DNA of 64,000 bases from Rhizobium herbae. GTDB taxonomy: Bacteria; Pseudomonadota; Alphaproteobacteria; Rhizobiales; Rhizobiaceae. How positions within the stretch are numbered: the stretch's first letter is position 1; each line of letters begins with the position of its first letter. The position numbers were made by a program, and so were the translations under genes. Shown in pieces: positions 36,947 to 47,813 of the stretch. The stretch covers positions 1 through 64,000 of the forward strand of contig NZ_JAGGJV010000012.1 in assembly GCF_017873135.1 (NCBI RefSeq), in the 5' to 3' direction. Under the pieces are notes generated by a model. It worked only from the letters and a program-made list of their open reading frames with translations, did no database searches and had not been told where the DNA came from.

Positions 36947-39000
<2,054 letters not shown>

Positions 39001-39147
39001 GTGAATGCGCCAAGTTAGGCACAGTTTTGGACGGAGCGTCAAGGGCCGTTCGGCGCGACGCATTCTTCCAGCCTCCGCTGCAGGCCCGTAGGCTGTGAAG
39101 ATGTCCAATGATTACAATCGCGGCCTCGACAGCGCCGCCGCGGCAAA

Positions 39148-39157
39148 TTATCTATAA
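39148..39157. promoter_or_regulatory. BioR operator, three bases before the bioR start
   Basis: The sequence TTATCTATAA matches the BioR consensus TTATMKATAA exactly. It occupies the place where a ribosome-binding site would be, so BioR should block its own transcription or initiation. Confidence 0.8.
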
Positions 39158-39160
39158 AAA

Positions 39161-39829
39161 ATGACCTCGACGAGCGAAGACACGATTGCCAGCCGCATCA
39201 GCCGCATCCTTGCCGACAGGATCGTGACCGGACAACTGGATCCGGGCACGAAACTGCGGCAGGACCATATCGCGGAAGAATTCGGAACGAGCCATGTGCC
39301 CGTGCGCGAAGCCTTCCGCCGGCTTGAGGCGCAGGGTCTTGCGGTCAGCGAACCGCGCCGCGGCGTTCGGGTCGCCTCCTTCGATCTCAAGGAAGTTCGC
39401 GAAGTCGCGCAGATGCGCGCGGCGCTCGAGGTTCTGGCGCTTCGCCATGCGGCACCCCATCTCACGCCATCGATCCTCGACCTCGCCGAAGAGGCGACGG
39501 TCGCCGGCGATAATTCCCGCGATGTCCGGTCCTGGGAAGAGGCCAATCGACGCTTTCACACCCTGATCGTCACGCCCTGCGGCATGCCGCGCCTGCTGGC
39601 CGCGATCAGTGACCTGCATGCCGCCAGCGCCCGTTTCCTGTTCGCCAGCTGGCGGTCTGAATGGGAAGTGCGAACCGATCACGACCATCGTGCGATCCTG
39701 ACATTCTTGCGCCAAGGCAATGTCGAGAACGCCGCCGCCGTTCTTGAACGTCACGTCCAGTGGATCGGCCAAAAGCCGGTCCGCAATGCTTCCGGCACAA
39801 CGCGTGACGCTTTCGCGATCGTGGGCTGA
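39161..39829 (+). CDS. bioR: GntR-family biotin regulator BioR
   Basis: A 222-residue regulator with a GntR winged helix (SRILADRIVTGQLDPGTKL, DHIAEEFGTSHVPVREAFRRL) and a C-terminal FCD effector domain (AQMRAALEVLALRHAAP, DHRAILTFL). Its place directly upstream of bioBFDAZ, with perfect TTATMKATAA boxes before itself and before bioB, identifies it as BioR, the alphaproteobacterial biotin-operon repressor. No Shine-Dalgarno sequence precedes ATG 39161; an operator lies there instead, so a leaderless transcript is possible. Confidence 0.88.
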   Translation: MTSTSEDTIASRISRILADRIVTGQLDPGTKLRQDHIAEEFGTSHVPVREAFRRLEAQGLAVSEPRRGVRVASFDLKEVREVAQMRAALEVLALRHAAPHLTPSILDLAEEATVAGDNSRDVRSWEEANRRFHTLIVTPCGMPRLLAAISDLHAASARFLFASWRSEWEVRTDHDHRAILTFLRQGNVENAAAVLERHVQWIGQKPVRNASGTTRDAFAIVG

Positions 39830-39978
39830 AGGCCGACCTCCAGCAGCCGCTTTTTCACGCTGTCCGCCGACATGCGCGAAGGCGCGATCCGCGCCACACT
39901 GATCTTAATCCCCTCATGGTTGAAAATTTAAACGCGTCTCAACGAAAACGCGGTTGCGTTGAGGTGTGCTATGAGAAA

Positions 39979-40007
39979 TTATAGATAATATTGAGTCTTA
40001 TCTATAT
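39979..40007. promoter_or_regulatory. Double BioR operator upstream of bioB
   Basis: TTATAGATAA at 39979-39988 is a perfect BioR box. TTATCTATAT at 39998-40007 differs at one position. They are 19 bases apart, about two helical turns, and 42-70 bases before the bioB start, so two dimers could bind the same DNA face over the promoter. Confidence 0.8.
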
Positions 40008-40048
40008 TTATTTCGCCGCCACGGCTGAAAAAGAGGGAGGAGTCGGAA

Positions 40049-41053
40049 ATGCTCGACAAAATTACCGCTGAAAATCACGCTGAAGCGCATCATGCAGCTC
40101 TGTCGGAAGGCGTTATCCTCGCTGATGCGAAAATTATCTATAATTCTTCGTTCAACGATCTGCTGTTCCGGGCTCAAACGGTTCACCGCGCAAACTTTGA
40201 TCCCAACGCAGTGCAGATCAGCCGGCTGCTGTCGATCAAGACCGGCGGCTGCGCCGAGGATTGCGGTTATTGCAGCCAGTCGGCGCATTCCCCGACCGGC
40301 CTCAAGGCATCGAAGCTGATGATGGTCGAAAAGGTCGTTGCAGAGGCGCGCAAGGCCAAGGCCGAGGGTGCGACCCGCTACTGCATGGGCGCGGCATGGC
40401 GCAGCCCGAAGGATCGCGACATGGAAACGCTGGTTGCCATGGTCGGCAGCGTCAAGGCGCTGGGCATGGAGACCTGCATGACGCTCGGCATGCTGTCGCC
40501 GGGGCAGGCGGAAGCACTGGCGGATGCCGGCCTCGACTACTACAACCACAACATTGACACCTCCGAGCAATTCTATCCGCAGATCATCACCACCCGCAGT
40601 TTCGCCGACCGGCTGGAGACGCTCCACAATGTGCGTGAAGCGGGAATGAAGGTCTGCGCCGGCGGCATTCTCGGCATGGGCGAGACGGCGGACGATCGCA
40701 TCTCCATGCTGGTGACGCTCGCCAATCTGCCGGAACCGCCCGAAAGCGTGCCGGTCAACATGCTGATCCCGATCCCCGGCTCAAGACTTGCCGATGCGGA
40801 GCCTGTCGATCCGATCGAATTCGTCCGGACCATCGCGCTCGCACGCATCCTGATGCCGCGCGCGCATGTGCGCCTGTCGGCCGGGCGCACGCAGATGAGC
40901 GACGAAATGCAGGCGCTCTGTTTCTTCGCCGGTGCCAATTCGATCTTTGCCGGCGATACGCTGTTGACGGCTGAGAACCCGGGCGAAGATCAGGACGCAG
41001 CCCTCTTCCGCCGCCTGGGATTGAAGCCGATGGAGCTGGAGCTGCCCGAATGA
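40049..41053 (+). CDS. bioB: Biotin synthase
   Basis: A 334-residue radical SAM enzyme that inserts sulfur into dethiobiotin. The SAM cluster motif is [12 protein letters not shown] (CxxxCxxC); [24 protein letters not shown] and the late arginine in [10 protein letters not shown], a ligand of the second cluster, are present. A strong GGGAGGAG precedes ATG 40049. First gene of the bioBFDAZ operon under BioR control; an additional BioR-like palindrome lies inside its first 100 bases. Confidence 0.96.
   Translation: MLDKITAENHAEAHHAALSEGVILADAKIIYNSSFNDLLFRAQTVHRANFDPNAVQISRLLSIKTGGCAEDCGYCSQSAHSPTGLKASKLMMVEKVVAEARKAKAEGATRYCMGAAWRSPKDRDMETLVAMVGSVKALGMETCMTLGMLSPGQAEALADAGLDYYNHNIDTSEQFYPQIITTRSFADRLETLHNVREAGMKVCAGGILGMGETADDRISMLVTLANLPEPPESVPVNMLIPIPGSRLADAEPVDPIEFVRTIALARILMPRAHVRLSAGRTQMSDEMQALCFFAGANSIFAGDTLLTAENPGEDQDAALFRRLGLKPMELELPE
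40134..40143. promoter_or_regulatory. Intragenic BioR-box match in bioB
   Basis: TTATCTATAA, identical to the box before bioR, lies 86 bases inside bioB, spanning codons for IIYN. A roadblock or looping role with the upstream pair is possible but not shown; chance cannot be excluded. Confidence 0.45.
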
Positions 41054-42195
41054 TGCCTGCGGGCCTCCTGCGCTACGAAACGACGCTGGCGGGATTGGAC
41101 CGCAAGGGACGGCGGCGGGTCTTGATCGCGCAGGACGGAGCTGATTTCAGCTCGAACGACTATCTGGGATTTGCCGGTTCTCCGCAGCTGGCGGCGGCAG
41201 TCACAGCAGCACTTCAGCGCGGCGTGCCCGTCGGTGCCGGCGGCTCGCGCCTGCTGCGCGGCAACCACCCGGAACATGAAGCGCTGGAAAAAGCGGCTGC
41301 CGCCTTTTTCGGAGCCGAGAGGGCTCTTTATTTCGGCAGCGGTTATGCCGCCAATGCAGCCCTGTTCTCGACCCTGCCGCAGCGCGGCGATCTCATCGTC
41401 CACGATGCCTTGGTCCATGCCAGCGCGCATGAGGGAATTCAGGCAGCCCGGGCCACGGCCGTGGCGGTGGCGCACAATGATGTCGAGGCTTTCGAACAAG
41501 CCATCAGCGGCTGGCGGCGCAATGGCGGTATTGGCCACCCGTGGATTGCGGTCGAAAGCCTCTATTCCATGGATGGCGATCGCGCTCCGCTCGCCGAACT
41601 GGCGGCTGTTGCCGAACGTCATGACGGCTTTCTGGTGATCGACGAGGCGCACGCCACCGGCGTCTTCGGCCCCGGCGGACGCGGTTTTGCTGCGGGCCTT
41701 GAAAACCGGAAAAACGTCATCGTGCTGCACACCTGTGGCAAGGCCCTCGGCGTTTCCGGCGCATTGCTCGGCGCAAGTGCTGTACTCTGCGACTATCTCG
41801 TCAACCGGGCGCGAGGTTTCATCTATTCAACCGCGCCATCGCCGCTGATGGCCGCCGCCGTGCGCGAAGCGCTGCGCATGCTGGCGGATGAACCGCAGCG
41901 TCGAGCGGATTTTGATGAGTTAAAGGCTTTCGCCAATGCCGATCTAACAGCCAAACTCGGCGTCAAGGGCAGCGGATCGCAGATCCTGCCGGTGCTGATC
42001 GGCGACAACGGCCGGGCGGTGCGGATTGCCGCGCGCATGCGGGGCGAAGGTTTCGACATCCGCGCTATCCGCCCACCGACCGTTCCCGAAGGCACCGCAA
42101 GGCTCCGGATCGCTATCACGCTCAATGTCGACAGGGCAACGATTGCGCGCATGTTCACCCGGCTCGCGGCCATCATGGCGGAGGAAGCGTCATGA
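41050..42195 (+). CDS. bioF: 8-amino-7-oxononanoate synthase
   Basis: A 381-residue PLP enzyme condensing pimeloyl-ACP with alanine. Motifs: [52 protein letters not shown] and the PLP lysine in [27 protein letters not shown] follows. The ATG overlaps the bioB stop by four bases (ATGA), indicating translational coupling in the biotin operon. Confidence 0.95.
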   Translation: MMPAGLLRYETTLAGLDRKGRRRVLIAQDGADFSSNDYLGFAGSPQLAAAVTAALQRGVPVGAGGSRLLRGNHPEHEALEKAAAAFFGAERALYFGSGYAANAALFSTLPQRGDLIVHDALVHASAHEGIQAARATAVAVAHNDVEAFEQAISGWRRNGGIGHPWIAVESLYSMDGDRAPLAELAAVAERHDGFLVIDEAHATGVFGPGGRGFAAGLENRKNVIVLHTCGKALGVSGALLGASAVLCDYLVNRARGFIYSTAPSPLMAAAVREALRMLADEPQRRADFDELKAFANADLTAKLGVKGSGSQILPVLIGDNGRAVRIAARMRGEGFDIRAIRPPTVPEGTARLRIAITLNVDRATIARMFTRLAAIMAEEAS

Positions 42196-42827
42196 TGCGT
42201 TTCGTCATCACCGGCACGGATACCGGCATCGGCAAGACGGTTTTTTCCGCAGCACTTACCGGCGCGCTTTCCGGCTATTACTGGAAGCCGGTGCAGGCAG
42301 GGCTCGACGAGGAAACCGATAGCCAGACCGTCAGCCGACTGAGCGGTCTGGCACCGGAGCGCATCCTGCCGGAAGCCTATAGGTTGAGGACGCCGGCATC
42401 ACCCCATCTCGCTGCCCGCATCGATCATGTCACGATCGCGCCGGACATGCTGGTACCGCCCGTGACGGATGCGCCGCTCATCATCGAGGGTGCCGGCGGA
42501 CTACTGGTGCCATTGACGGAAACGGAGGTGTTCGCCGATGTTTTTGCGCGCTGGCAAATCCCCGTCATCCTCTGCGCCCGCACCGGGCTCGGTACGATCA
42601 ATCACACGCTGTTGTCGCTGGAAGCGCTGCGCAGCCGCTCCATCCCGGTTTTCGGCGTCGCCTTCATCGGTGACGAGGCAGCCGAAACGCAACGGATCAT
42701 CGCGGCAATGGGGCAGGTGCGGATACTCGGCCGTCTGCCACGGCTTGATCCGTTGACGCCGGACCTGTTGCGGCAAGCCTTTCGCGACAATTTCCCGCTT
42801 TCCACGTTTCGCGAGGTGATCGCATGA
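42192..42827 (+). CDS. bioD: Dethiobiotin synthetase
   Basis: A 211-residue P-loop enzyme that carboxylates DAPA to dethiobiotin with ATP. The P-loop is [17 protein letters not shown] at the N-terminus; [22 protein letters not shown] and [15 protein letters not shown] are family motifs. Four-base overlap with bioF. Confidence 0.95.
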   Translation: MMRFVITGTDTGIGKTVFSAALTGALSGYYWKPVQAGLDEETDSQTVSRLSGLAPERILPEAYRLRTPASPHLAARIDHVTIAPDMLVPPVTDAPLIIEGAGGLLVPLTETEVFADVFARWQIPVILCARTGLGTINHTLLSLEALRSRSIPVFGVAFIGDEAAETQRIIAAMGQVRILGRLPRLDPLTPDLLRQAFRDNFPLSTFREVIA

Positions 42828-44089
42828 CCTCTCCTGTCTGGCACCCCTTCACCCAGCATGCGCTCGAACCGGCGATGAAGCGGATTGTGCACACGGATGG
42901 CGCCTGCCTGGTCGACGAGGACGGTGCGCGTATTCTCGACGCCATTTCGTCCTGGTGGGTGATCACCCATGGCCACCGGCATCCGGCCATCATGAGCGCC
43001 ATTCAGGCGGCATGCGAGAACTACGACCAGATCATTTTCGCTGAATATACCCATGAACCCGCCGAGGAACTGGCGAGGGGTCTGTTGAAGATCGCGCCCA
43101 CCGGATTGGCGCATGTGTTCTATTCCGACAGCGGATCGACCTGCGTCGAAGTCGCGCTGAAAATGGCGCTCGGGTTCTTCCACAATTCCGGCGCACCGCG
43201 CCGCCGCGTCTGCGTTCTGGAGCACGGTTATCACGGCGATACGATCGGCACGATGTCGGCGGGGGAGCGTGGCGTCTTCAACCAGGCCTATGAACCGCTG
43301 CTCTTCGGCGTCGATTGCCTGCCGTTTCCCGAACCTGGCCATGAGCAGGACACGCTTGACGCCTTCGAGCGCTTCTGCGCGACCGGCCAGGTGGCAGCGC
43401 TTCTGATCGAGCCGCTGGTTCTTGGAGCAGGCGGTATGCGCACCTATCCGGCGTCGATCCTCCGCGAATTGAAGCGGATTGCAGAACGGCATGGCACCCT
43501 GATGGTCATCGACGAGGTGATGACCGGCTGGGGACGCACGGGCAGCCTCTTTGCATGCGAGCAGGCCGGCGTGACGCCCGATATCCTCTGCACCTCGAAG
43601 GGTTTGACCGGCGGCGCCCTGCCGCTCGCAGCGACCCTGTGCACGGCCGAGATATTCGACGCGCACCTGTCGACGGATCGCCGCCGGACCTTCTTCCATT
43701 CCAGTTCCTATACGGCCAACCCGATCGCCTGCTTGGCAGCGGTTGCCAATCTGAAGGTCTGGGAAAACGAACCGGTTGGGGAGCGCATTCGGGTGCTTCA
43801 AGAGTTGCAGCAGGAGGGACTGTCTCGCTTCACGTCCGATCCGCGCTTCGGCAATGCCCGCCAGATCGGAACGATCACGGCCCTCGATCTCGCTGTCCCG
43901 ACGGGTGGTTATCTTTCGGATGTCGGTCCAAAGCTGAGAGCATTCTTTCGCCAACGAAAATTGTTGATCCGTCCGCTTGGTAACGTCATTTACCTGATGC
44001 CACCCTACTGTGTCACCGCCGCCGAACTTGACCGGGCCTATGACGCGATCGACGAGGCGGCGGCATGTTTTGTCGCCGGTCGATTGTGA
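42824..44089 (+). CDS. bioA: Adenosylmethionine-8-amino-7-oxononanoate aminotransferase
   Basis: A 421-residue class III PLP aminotransferase using SAM as amino donor to make DAPA. The start SPVWHPFTQ, then [13 protein letters not shown] and [17 protein letters not shown] are typical. [13 protein letters not shown] contains the PLP aspartate, and the lysine lies in [12 protein letters not shown]. Overlaps bioD by four bases. Confidence 0.95.
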   Translation: MTSPVWHPFTQHALEPAMKRIVHTDGACLVDEDGARILDAISSWWVITHGHRHPAIMSAIQAACENYDQIIFAEYTHEPAEELARGLLKIAPTGLAHVFYSDSGSTCVEVALKMALGFFHNSGAPRRRVCVLEHGYHGDTIGTMSAGERGVFNQAYEPLLFGVDCLPFPEPGHEQDTLDAFERFCATGQVAALLIEPLVLGAGGMRTYPASILRELKRIAERHGTLMVIDEVMTGWGRTGSLFACEQAGVTPDILCTSKGLTGGALPLAATLCTAEIFDAHLSTDRRRTFFHSSSYTANPIACLAAVANLKVWENEPVGERIRVLQELQQEGLSRFTSDPRFGNARQIGTITALDLAVPTGGYLSDVGPKLRAFFRQRKLLIRPLGNVIYLMPPYCVTAAELDRAYDAIDEAAACFVAGRL

Positions 44090-45075
44090 TGGGTGCGCGT
44101 TCGTCCCGCCTTGCTGGTTTTGGCCACTCCGTTCCGGCCCGGCGCGTCGAAAATGCCGAGATCGAGCAAGATCTCGGCCTCGAGCCGGGCTGGATAGAAC
44201 GTCGAACCGGCATCCGGGCGAGGCATTGGGCCGGGCCGGGCGACACGCTGTCCGGTCTTGCGGCAAGGGCAGGGGAGGCGGCTATCGAGAGCGCGGGCAT
44301 CGCCCGGAACGAGATTGCGCTGACGCTGCTCGCTACATCGACGCCCGATCATCTGCTGCCGCCTTCGGCTCCCCTGCTTGCCCACCGTTTGGGCCTTTCC
44401 CATTCGGGGGCTATCGATCTTGCCGGCGCCTGCTCCGGCTTTCTCTATGCGCTGGTGCTCGCCGACGGTTTCGTTCGCGCGCAGGGCCGGCCGGTTCTGG
44501 TGGTCGCAGCCAATATTCTCAGCCGCCGTATCAATCCGGCGGAACGGGCAAGCGCCGTGTTGTTTGCTGATGCGGCAGGCGCGGTCGTTCTGATGCCGTC
44601 ACAGGAAACGGACGCGGGACTTCTTGGTGTCGATCTCGCCTCCGATGGCAGCAGATACGACCTGATCTCCATCCCGGCCGGTGGAAGCAACCGGCCGTTT
44701 GCCGCCGATGTGACGGCGGACGAATGCCTGATGACGATGCGCGATGGCCGGGAGATGTTCACGCAGGCGGTCGGCATGATGAGCCTCTGCGCCAGCCGGG
44801 CGCTCGAAAGTGCCGGGTTCGGCGCGAAGGATATTCACCGCTTTGTTCCGCATCAGGCCAATGCACGCATTTTCGATGCGGTTTGCGGCAATCTCGGTAT
44901 CGATCCCGAAAGGACGGTCCGCACGATCGCCGACTACGGAAACTCTTCCGCCGCGACAATCCCGCTTTCGCTTTCGCTCGCCCATGAGGCCGCGCCCTTC
45001 GCCTCGGGCGAGAGACTGTTGCTGACCGCGGCGGGGGCGGGGTTGACCGGCGGTGCCTGCGTTATCAGTATGTAA
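44089..45075 (+). CDS. bioZ: FabH-like 3-ketoacyl-ACP synthase BioZ
   Basis: A 328-residue KASIII-fold enzyme. The catalytic triad is visible: Cys in [13 protein letters not shown], His in [10 protein letters not shown], Asn in [11 protein letters not shown]. In alphaproteobacteria, BioZ condenses a glutaryl thioester with malonyl-ACP to start the pimelate chain of biotin, replacing the BioC-BioH route. Its place as the last gene of the biotin operon (one-base TGATG overlap with bioA), rather than in fatty-acid genes, supports BioZ over housekeeping FabH. The start at ATG 44089 is preferred to 44065. Confidence 0.92.
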   Translation: MGARSSRLAGFGHSVPARRVENAEIEQDLGLEPGWIERRTGIRARHWAGPGDTLSGLAARAGEAAIESAGIARNEIALTLLATSTPDHLLPPSAPLLAHRLGLSHSGAIDLAGACSGFLYALVLADGFVRAQGRPVLVVAANILSRRINPAERASAVLFADAAGAVVLMPSQETDAGLLGVDLASDGSRYDLISIPAGGSNRPFAADVTADECLMTMRDGREMFTQAVGMMSLCASRALESAGFGAKDIHRFVPHQANARIFDAVCGNLGIDPERTVRTIADYGNSSAATIPLSLSLAHEAAPFASGERLLLTAAGAGLTGGACVISM

Positions 45076-45083
45076 GTTTTTTC

Positions 45084-45788
45084 TTACGCAACTTCCTCTG
45101 CGTAGATCCTGGCCAACCCCTCGTGAATACGGGACTTCACCTCCTCGGAACTGAAGCTGAGATGGTGCTGCATCAGGGCCACCGCGCCATCCGCATCGCG
45201 TCTGGAAATGGCATCGAGGATCAAGGAGTGTTCTCCGAGCGAGGCCGAGCGGCGTGCAGGATCTTCCAGATTGATGCGCCGCACGAAACGGATTCGTGCA
45301 TTGATATTTCTCAGATATTTCAAACGTTCGGCATTTCCGGCCAGGGCCGCGATACCGAGATGAAAGGCTTCGTCCGCCTCGACCAAAGTGTCGATCGCCA
45401 TGCCGGGTTTATGGGTTTCAACATCCGTCCACCGCGCCTGCTGGATTTCGATATCGGATTGCGAAGCAACGGCACAGGCCTGACGCACGGCCGAGAGTTC
45501 GAGGTCGGCCCGGACGCCGAAAAGCTCGGTGATTTCCGTGGCGCTGAGCTTTCTGCAGAAAAATCCGCGCCTCGGTTCGAAAGCCACCAAACCGTCAACG
45601 ATCAGCCGGTTCAGCGCCTCGCGAACCGGCGCGCGGCTCATGCCGAGGATGGCCGCCAGTTCGACCTCGTTCATCCGCTCGCCCGGGCGGAAACCGAAAC
45701 TGATCGTCCGGTCCCTAAGATAGGCGTAGGCGCGTTCGACGGTGTTGTCGCCCGAGGATTGTCCCGGTTGCTTCCCGTGTTTTTCCAT
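45084..45788 (-). CDS. GntR-family regulator (FCD domain)
   Basis: A 234-residue regulator: winged helix (AYAYLRDRTISFGFRPGERMN, ELAAILGMSRAPVREALNRL) and an FCD domain with likely metal ligands (ADLELSAVRQA, DEAFHLGIAALAGN, EHSLILDAI). Divergent from an aminotransferase gene 140 bases away; the intervening TGTCGGCA/TGTCGACA boxes are likely sites. It probably controls that gene and itself; the effector is unknown. Confidence 0.9.
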   Translation of the reverse strand: MEKHGKQPGQSSGDNTVERAYAYLRDRTISFGFRPGERMNEVELAAILGMSRAPVREALNRLIVDGLVAFEPRRGFFCRKLSATEITELFGVRADLELSAVRQACAVASQSDIEIQQARWTDVETHKPGMAIDTLVEADEAFHLGIAALAGNAERLKYLRNINARIRFVRRINLEDPARRSASLGEHSLILDAISRRDADGAVALMQHHLSFSSEEVKSRIHEGLARIYAEEVA

Positions 45789-45846
45789 TGTGCCTCTCGA
45801 TCGATTTCAGGCGGTCATAGCATGCACGGTTGACAGGCGCAAAGGT

Positions 45847-45890
45847 TGTCGGCATGAATGTATTTTGCATTGTCGACAGTTCTGCCGACA
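45847..45890. promoter_or_regulatory. Candidate GntR operator boxes in the divergent promoter
   Basis: TGTCGGCA (45847-45854), the palindrome TGTCGACA (45871-45878) and TGCCGACA (45883-45890, exact reverse complement of the first) lie between the GntR and aminotransferase genes. GntR-FCD proteins commonly bind such short TGTC-GACA type palindromes. Confidence 0.5.
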
Positions 45891-45928
45891 GAATGATCGG
45901 CGGCAGCAAGCCAACCAGAGGGATATGA

Positions 45929-47323
45929 ATGATGGAAAATTCTGCGATCGTCGAAATGCAGGAGCGGCTGCTGTCCAAGCGGGCAAAGACATTGCTCCAC
46001 CATCCCCAAGGCATGGGGAACTATTTCACCTTCAAGACCGCCATCGACATTCTCGGCCTCGATTGGAACGACGTCGCGCCCGGCGGTGTCTACAACGTCA
46101 CCGGTCCCGGCTACTTCGATATGGGCTACATGGCCAACCACATCGGCCCGTCGGAAGCAGCCTTGAAGGCATTTCGCGAAGCGTCCACTTCGGAGAAACT
46201 TGCGATCTATCCGCCGGATTGCCTGCCCGAACTGAAGGAACTCGTAGCGCGGAAAAAATTCGGCCGAGCGCTCGGGCCTGATTTCGAAGTCATGGGTGTC
46301 GAGGGCGCGCAAGGCGGCATCGGCTATACCTACCTGACCTTCCTCGACGAAGGCGATGAAGTGATCGTCACCGATCCCGGCTATTTCCATTTCGTACCGG
46401 CGGCCGAGGCCTGCGGCGCCCGCATCGTGCCGATCGAGCTTAACGAGTCCAATGGCTATAAGCTCGTCCCGTCTGAGGTCGAGGCTGCGATTACGCCGCG
46501 CACCAAGATGATCGTGGTCTGCGACCCGATCAACCCCTTCGGCACCGTACAGACACGGGAAGAACTGCTGGCCATCGCCGAGATCGCCCGTCGCAAAAAT
46601 ATCGTCGTCTTCAACAACGTTACGCACAACACCCATCAGACCGATCCATCCGTGCAGCAGATTCCGATGGCTTCGCTTCATTCGCAGGAAAACCCGATGG
46701 ACCACGTCGTCTCGGTCAGCGGCATGTCGAAAGGCTACGGCATGCCGGCGATCCGCGTCGGCTTCATGGCGGCGCATCCGGCCCTTCTGCGCGGTGCGTT
46801 CCTGACGAAGATGGAGATCACCAAGATCCACATCAACTATCCCGGCCAGTATGCCGCTCTCGCCGCCATGCAGGACACGGCCTATGTCGCGGCGAGCACC
46901 GAGACGATCCGGCGCAACTACGCCCATATCCAGGAGACGGTGGAACGGACGCAGGGCGTCTCCATTCCCGTCAGTCCGGCTTACGGGTTCTGCATGATGA
47001 TCGACGTCTCCGGCGCAGGCGTGACCGCACAGGAAGTGACGGTCGGGTTGCTGAAGGAAAGGATCGCCGCCATTCCGGGCGATGGTCTCGGAGATGTGAA
47101 AGCGGCCGACTATCTCCGGCTCAACTATTCCCACCCCGATATCGGCTGCTTCGAGCGGTTCCGCGAAGCCTTGCCAAAAGCGATCGAGGAAGCGCGCGCG
47201 GGGCTCTACGCCGATGCCGTCGTAAGCTTCTTTGAACGGGCGGGCACCGAGCGCGGAAAGACGATTATCGCAAAGATCAGGGCGCGGCAGCAGGCAAGCC
47301 AAATCCTCAGCGCTGCGGAATGA
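45929..47323 (+). CDS. Class I/II PLP-dependent aminotransferase
   Basis: A 464-residue fold-type I aminotransferase. The PLP lysine lies in VSVSGMSKGYGMPAIRVGF; VCDPINPFGTVQTREE contains the conserved NPxG-like cofactor loop, with PFG here; RLNYSHPD carries the C-terminal carboxylate-binding arginine. The first 45 residues and the late extension of about 40 are longer than in aspartate aminotransferases. The substrate is not evident. Divergent from a GntR-FCD regulator that probably controls it; a strong hairpin terminator follows. Confidence 0.88.
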   Translation: MMENSAIVEMQERLLSKRAKTLLHHPQGMGNYFTFKTAIDILGLDWNDVAPGGVYNVTGPGYFDMGYMANHIGPSEAALKAFREASTSEKLAIYPPDCLPELKELVARKKFGRALGPDFEVMGVEGAQGGIGYTYLTFLDEGDEVIVTDPGYFHFVPAAEACGARIVPIELNESNGYKLVPSEVEAAITPRTKMIVVCDPINPFGTVQTREELLAIAEIARRKNIVVFNNVTHNTHQTDPSVQQIPMASLHSQENPMDHVVSVSGMSKGYGMPAIRVGFMAAHPALLRGAFLTKMEITKIHINYPGQYAALAAMQDTAYVAASTETIRRNYAHIQETVERTQGVSIPVSPAYGFCMMIDVSGAGVTAQEVTVGLLKERIAAIPGDGLGDVKAADYLRLNYSHPDIGCFERFREALPKAIEEARAGLYADAVVSFFERAGTERGKTIIAKIRARQQASQILSAAE

Positions 47324-47331
47324 GACTTCGA

Positions 47332-47357
47332 GGCACCCGGTCAGCCGGGTGCCTTAT
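47332..47357 (+). terminator. Terminator after the aminotransferase gene
   Basis: GGCACCCGG and CCGGGTGCC form a perfect 9-bp stem with a four-base loop (TCAG), nine bases after the stop, followed by TTATG, a short T tail. Confidence 0.72.
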
Positions 47358-47576
47358 GCGTTGCCGTTGGCCTCATCTTTCACGACGCAAAACAGAGACG
47401 ATCTACGGCTACCTGCGGACGGTATCGCTGGCTCCAAATGTCTCTCCCCGGCCTCTGTTAAATCGACGATATTGACGTGTCTTTCGCAGATTTCGAGGCA
47501 GGGTTTGGTTGCGCGCTCCCATGGTTTTTGGTAAATTTTTTCTAAAGATCGACAGGACTGATGGAGCCGTCACCCC

Positions 47577-47801
47577 ATGCCGAATGTCATGCATCGTTTC
47601 GAGAACTACATGAGGAACGGCATGGGTGGCTGGGCAAGGTCGCAACCCGTATTTGTCAGAGTCCTGATGTTTCTGCCTTGCTTTGCCGAATTCCTGATCG
47701 TCTGCATGGTCTGCGTCATCGCAATTGCCGTTGTGGTCTTTCTGATGGGTCTCGTCACGGTGTTCGGGCTTGATGCCGAGCGTCAGCCACGCCTGCGCTG
47801 A
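47577..47801 (+). CDS. Small hydrophobic membrane protein
   Basis: A 74-residue protein with one or two membrane spans (FVRVLMFLPCFAEFLIVCMV and VCVIAIAVVVFLMGLVTVFG) and basic ends. GGAG lies about ten bases before ATG 47577; ATG 47589 is another possible start. It converges on exoP with only 12 bases between stops. I do not recognise the family; a role in polysaccharide production is only suggested by position. Confidence 0.5.
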   Translation: MPNVMHRFENYMRNGMGGWARSQPVFVRVLMFLPCFAEFLIVCMVCVIAIAVVVFLMGLVTVFGLDAERQPRLR

Positions 47802-47813
47802 CGCCGTCCACTC

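Noticed and set aside
42602-44266. 554-residue minus-strand frame opposite bioD/bioA
   Set aside because: Crosses two certain genes in antisense; no domain recognised.
44089-45075. Housekeeping FabH
   Set aside because: It is translationally coupled to bioA in the biotin operon, where BioZ is expected in this group.
45815-47302. 495-residue minus-strand frame opposite the aminotransferase
   Set aside because: The plus-strand aminotransferase has an intact PLP-lysine motif; this frame has none.
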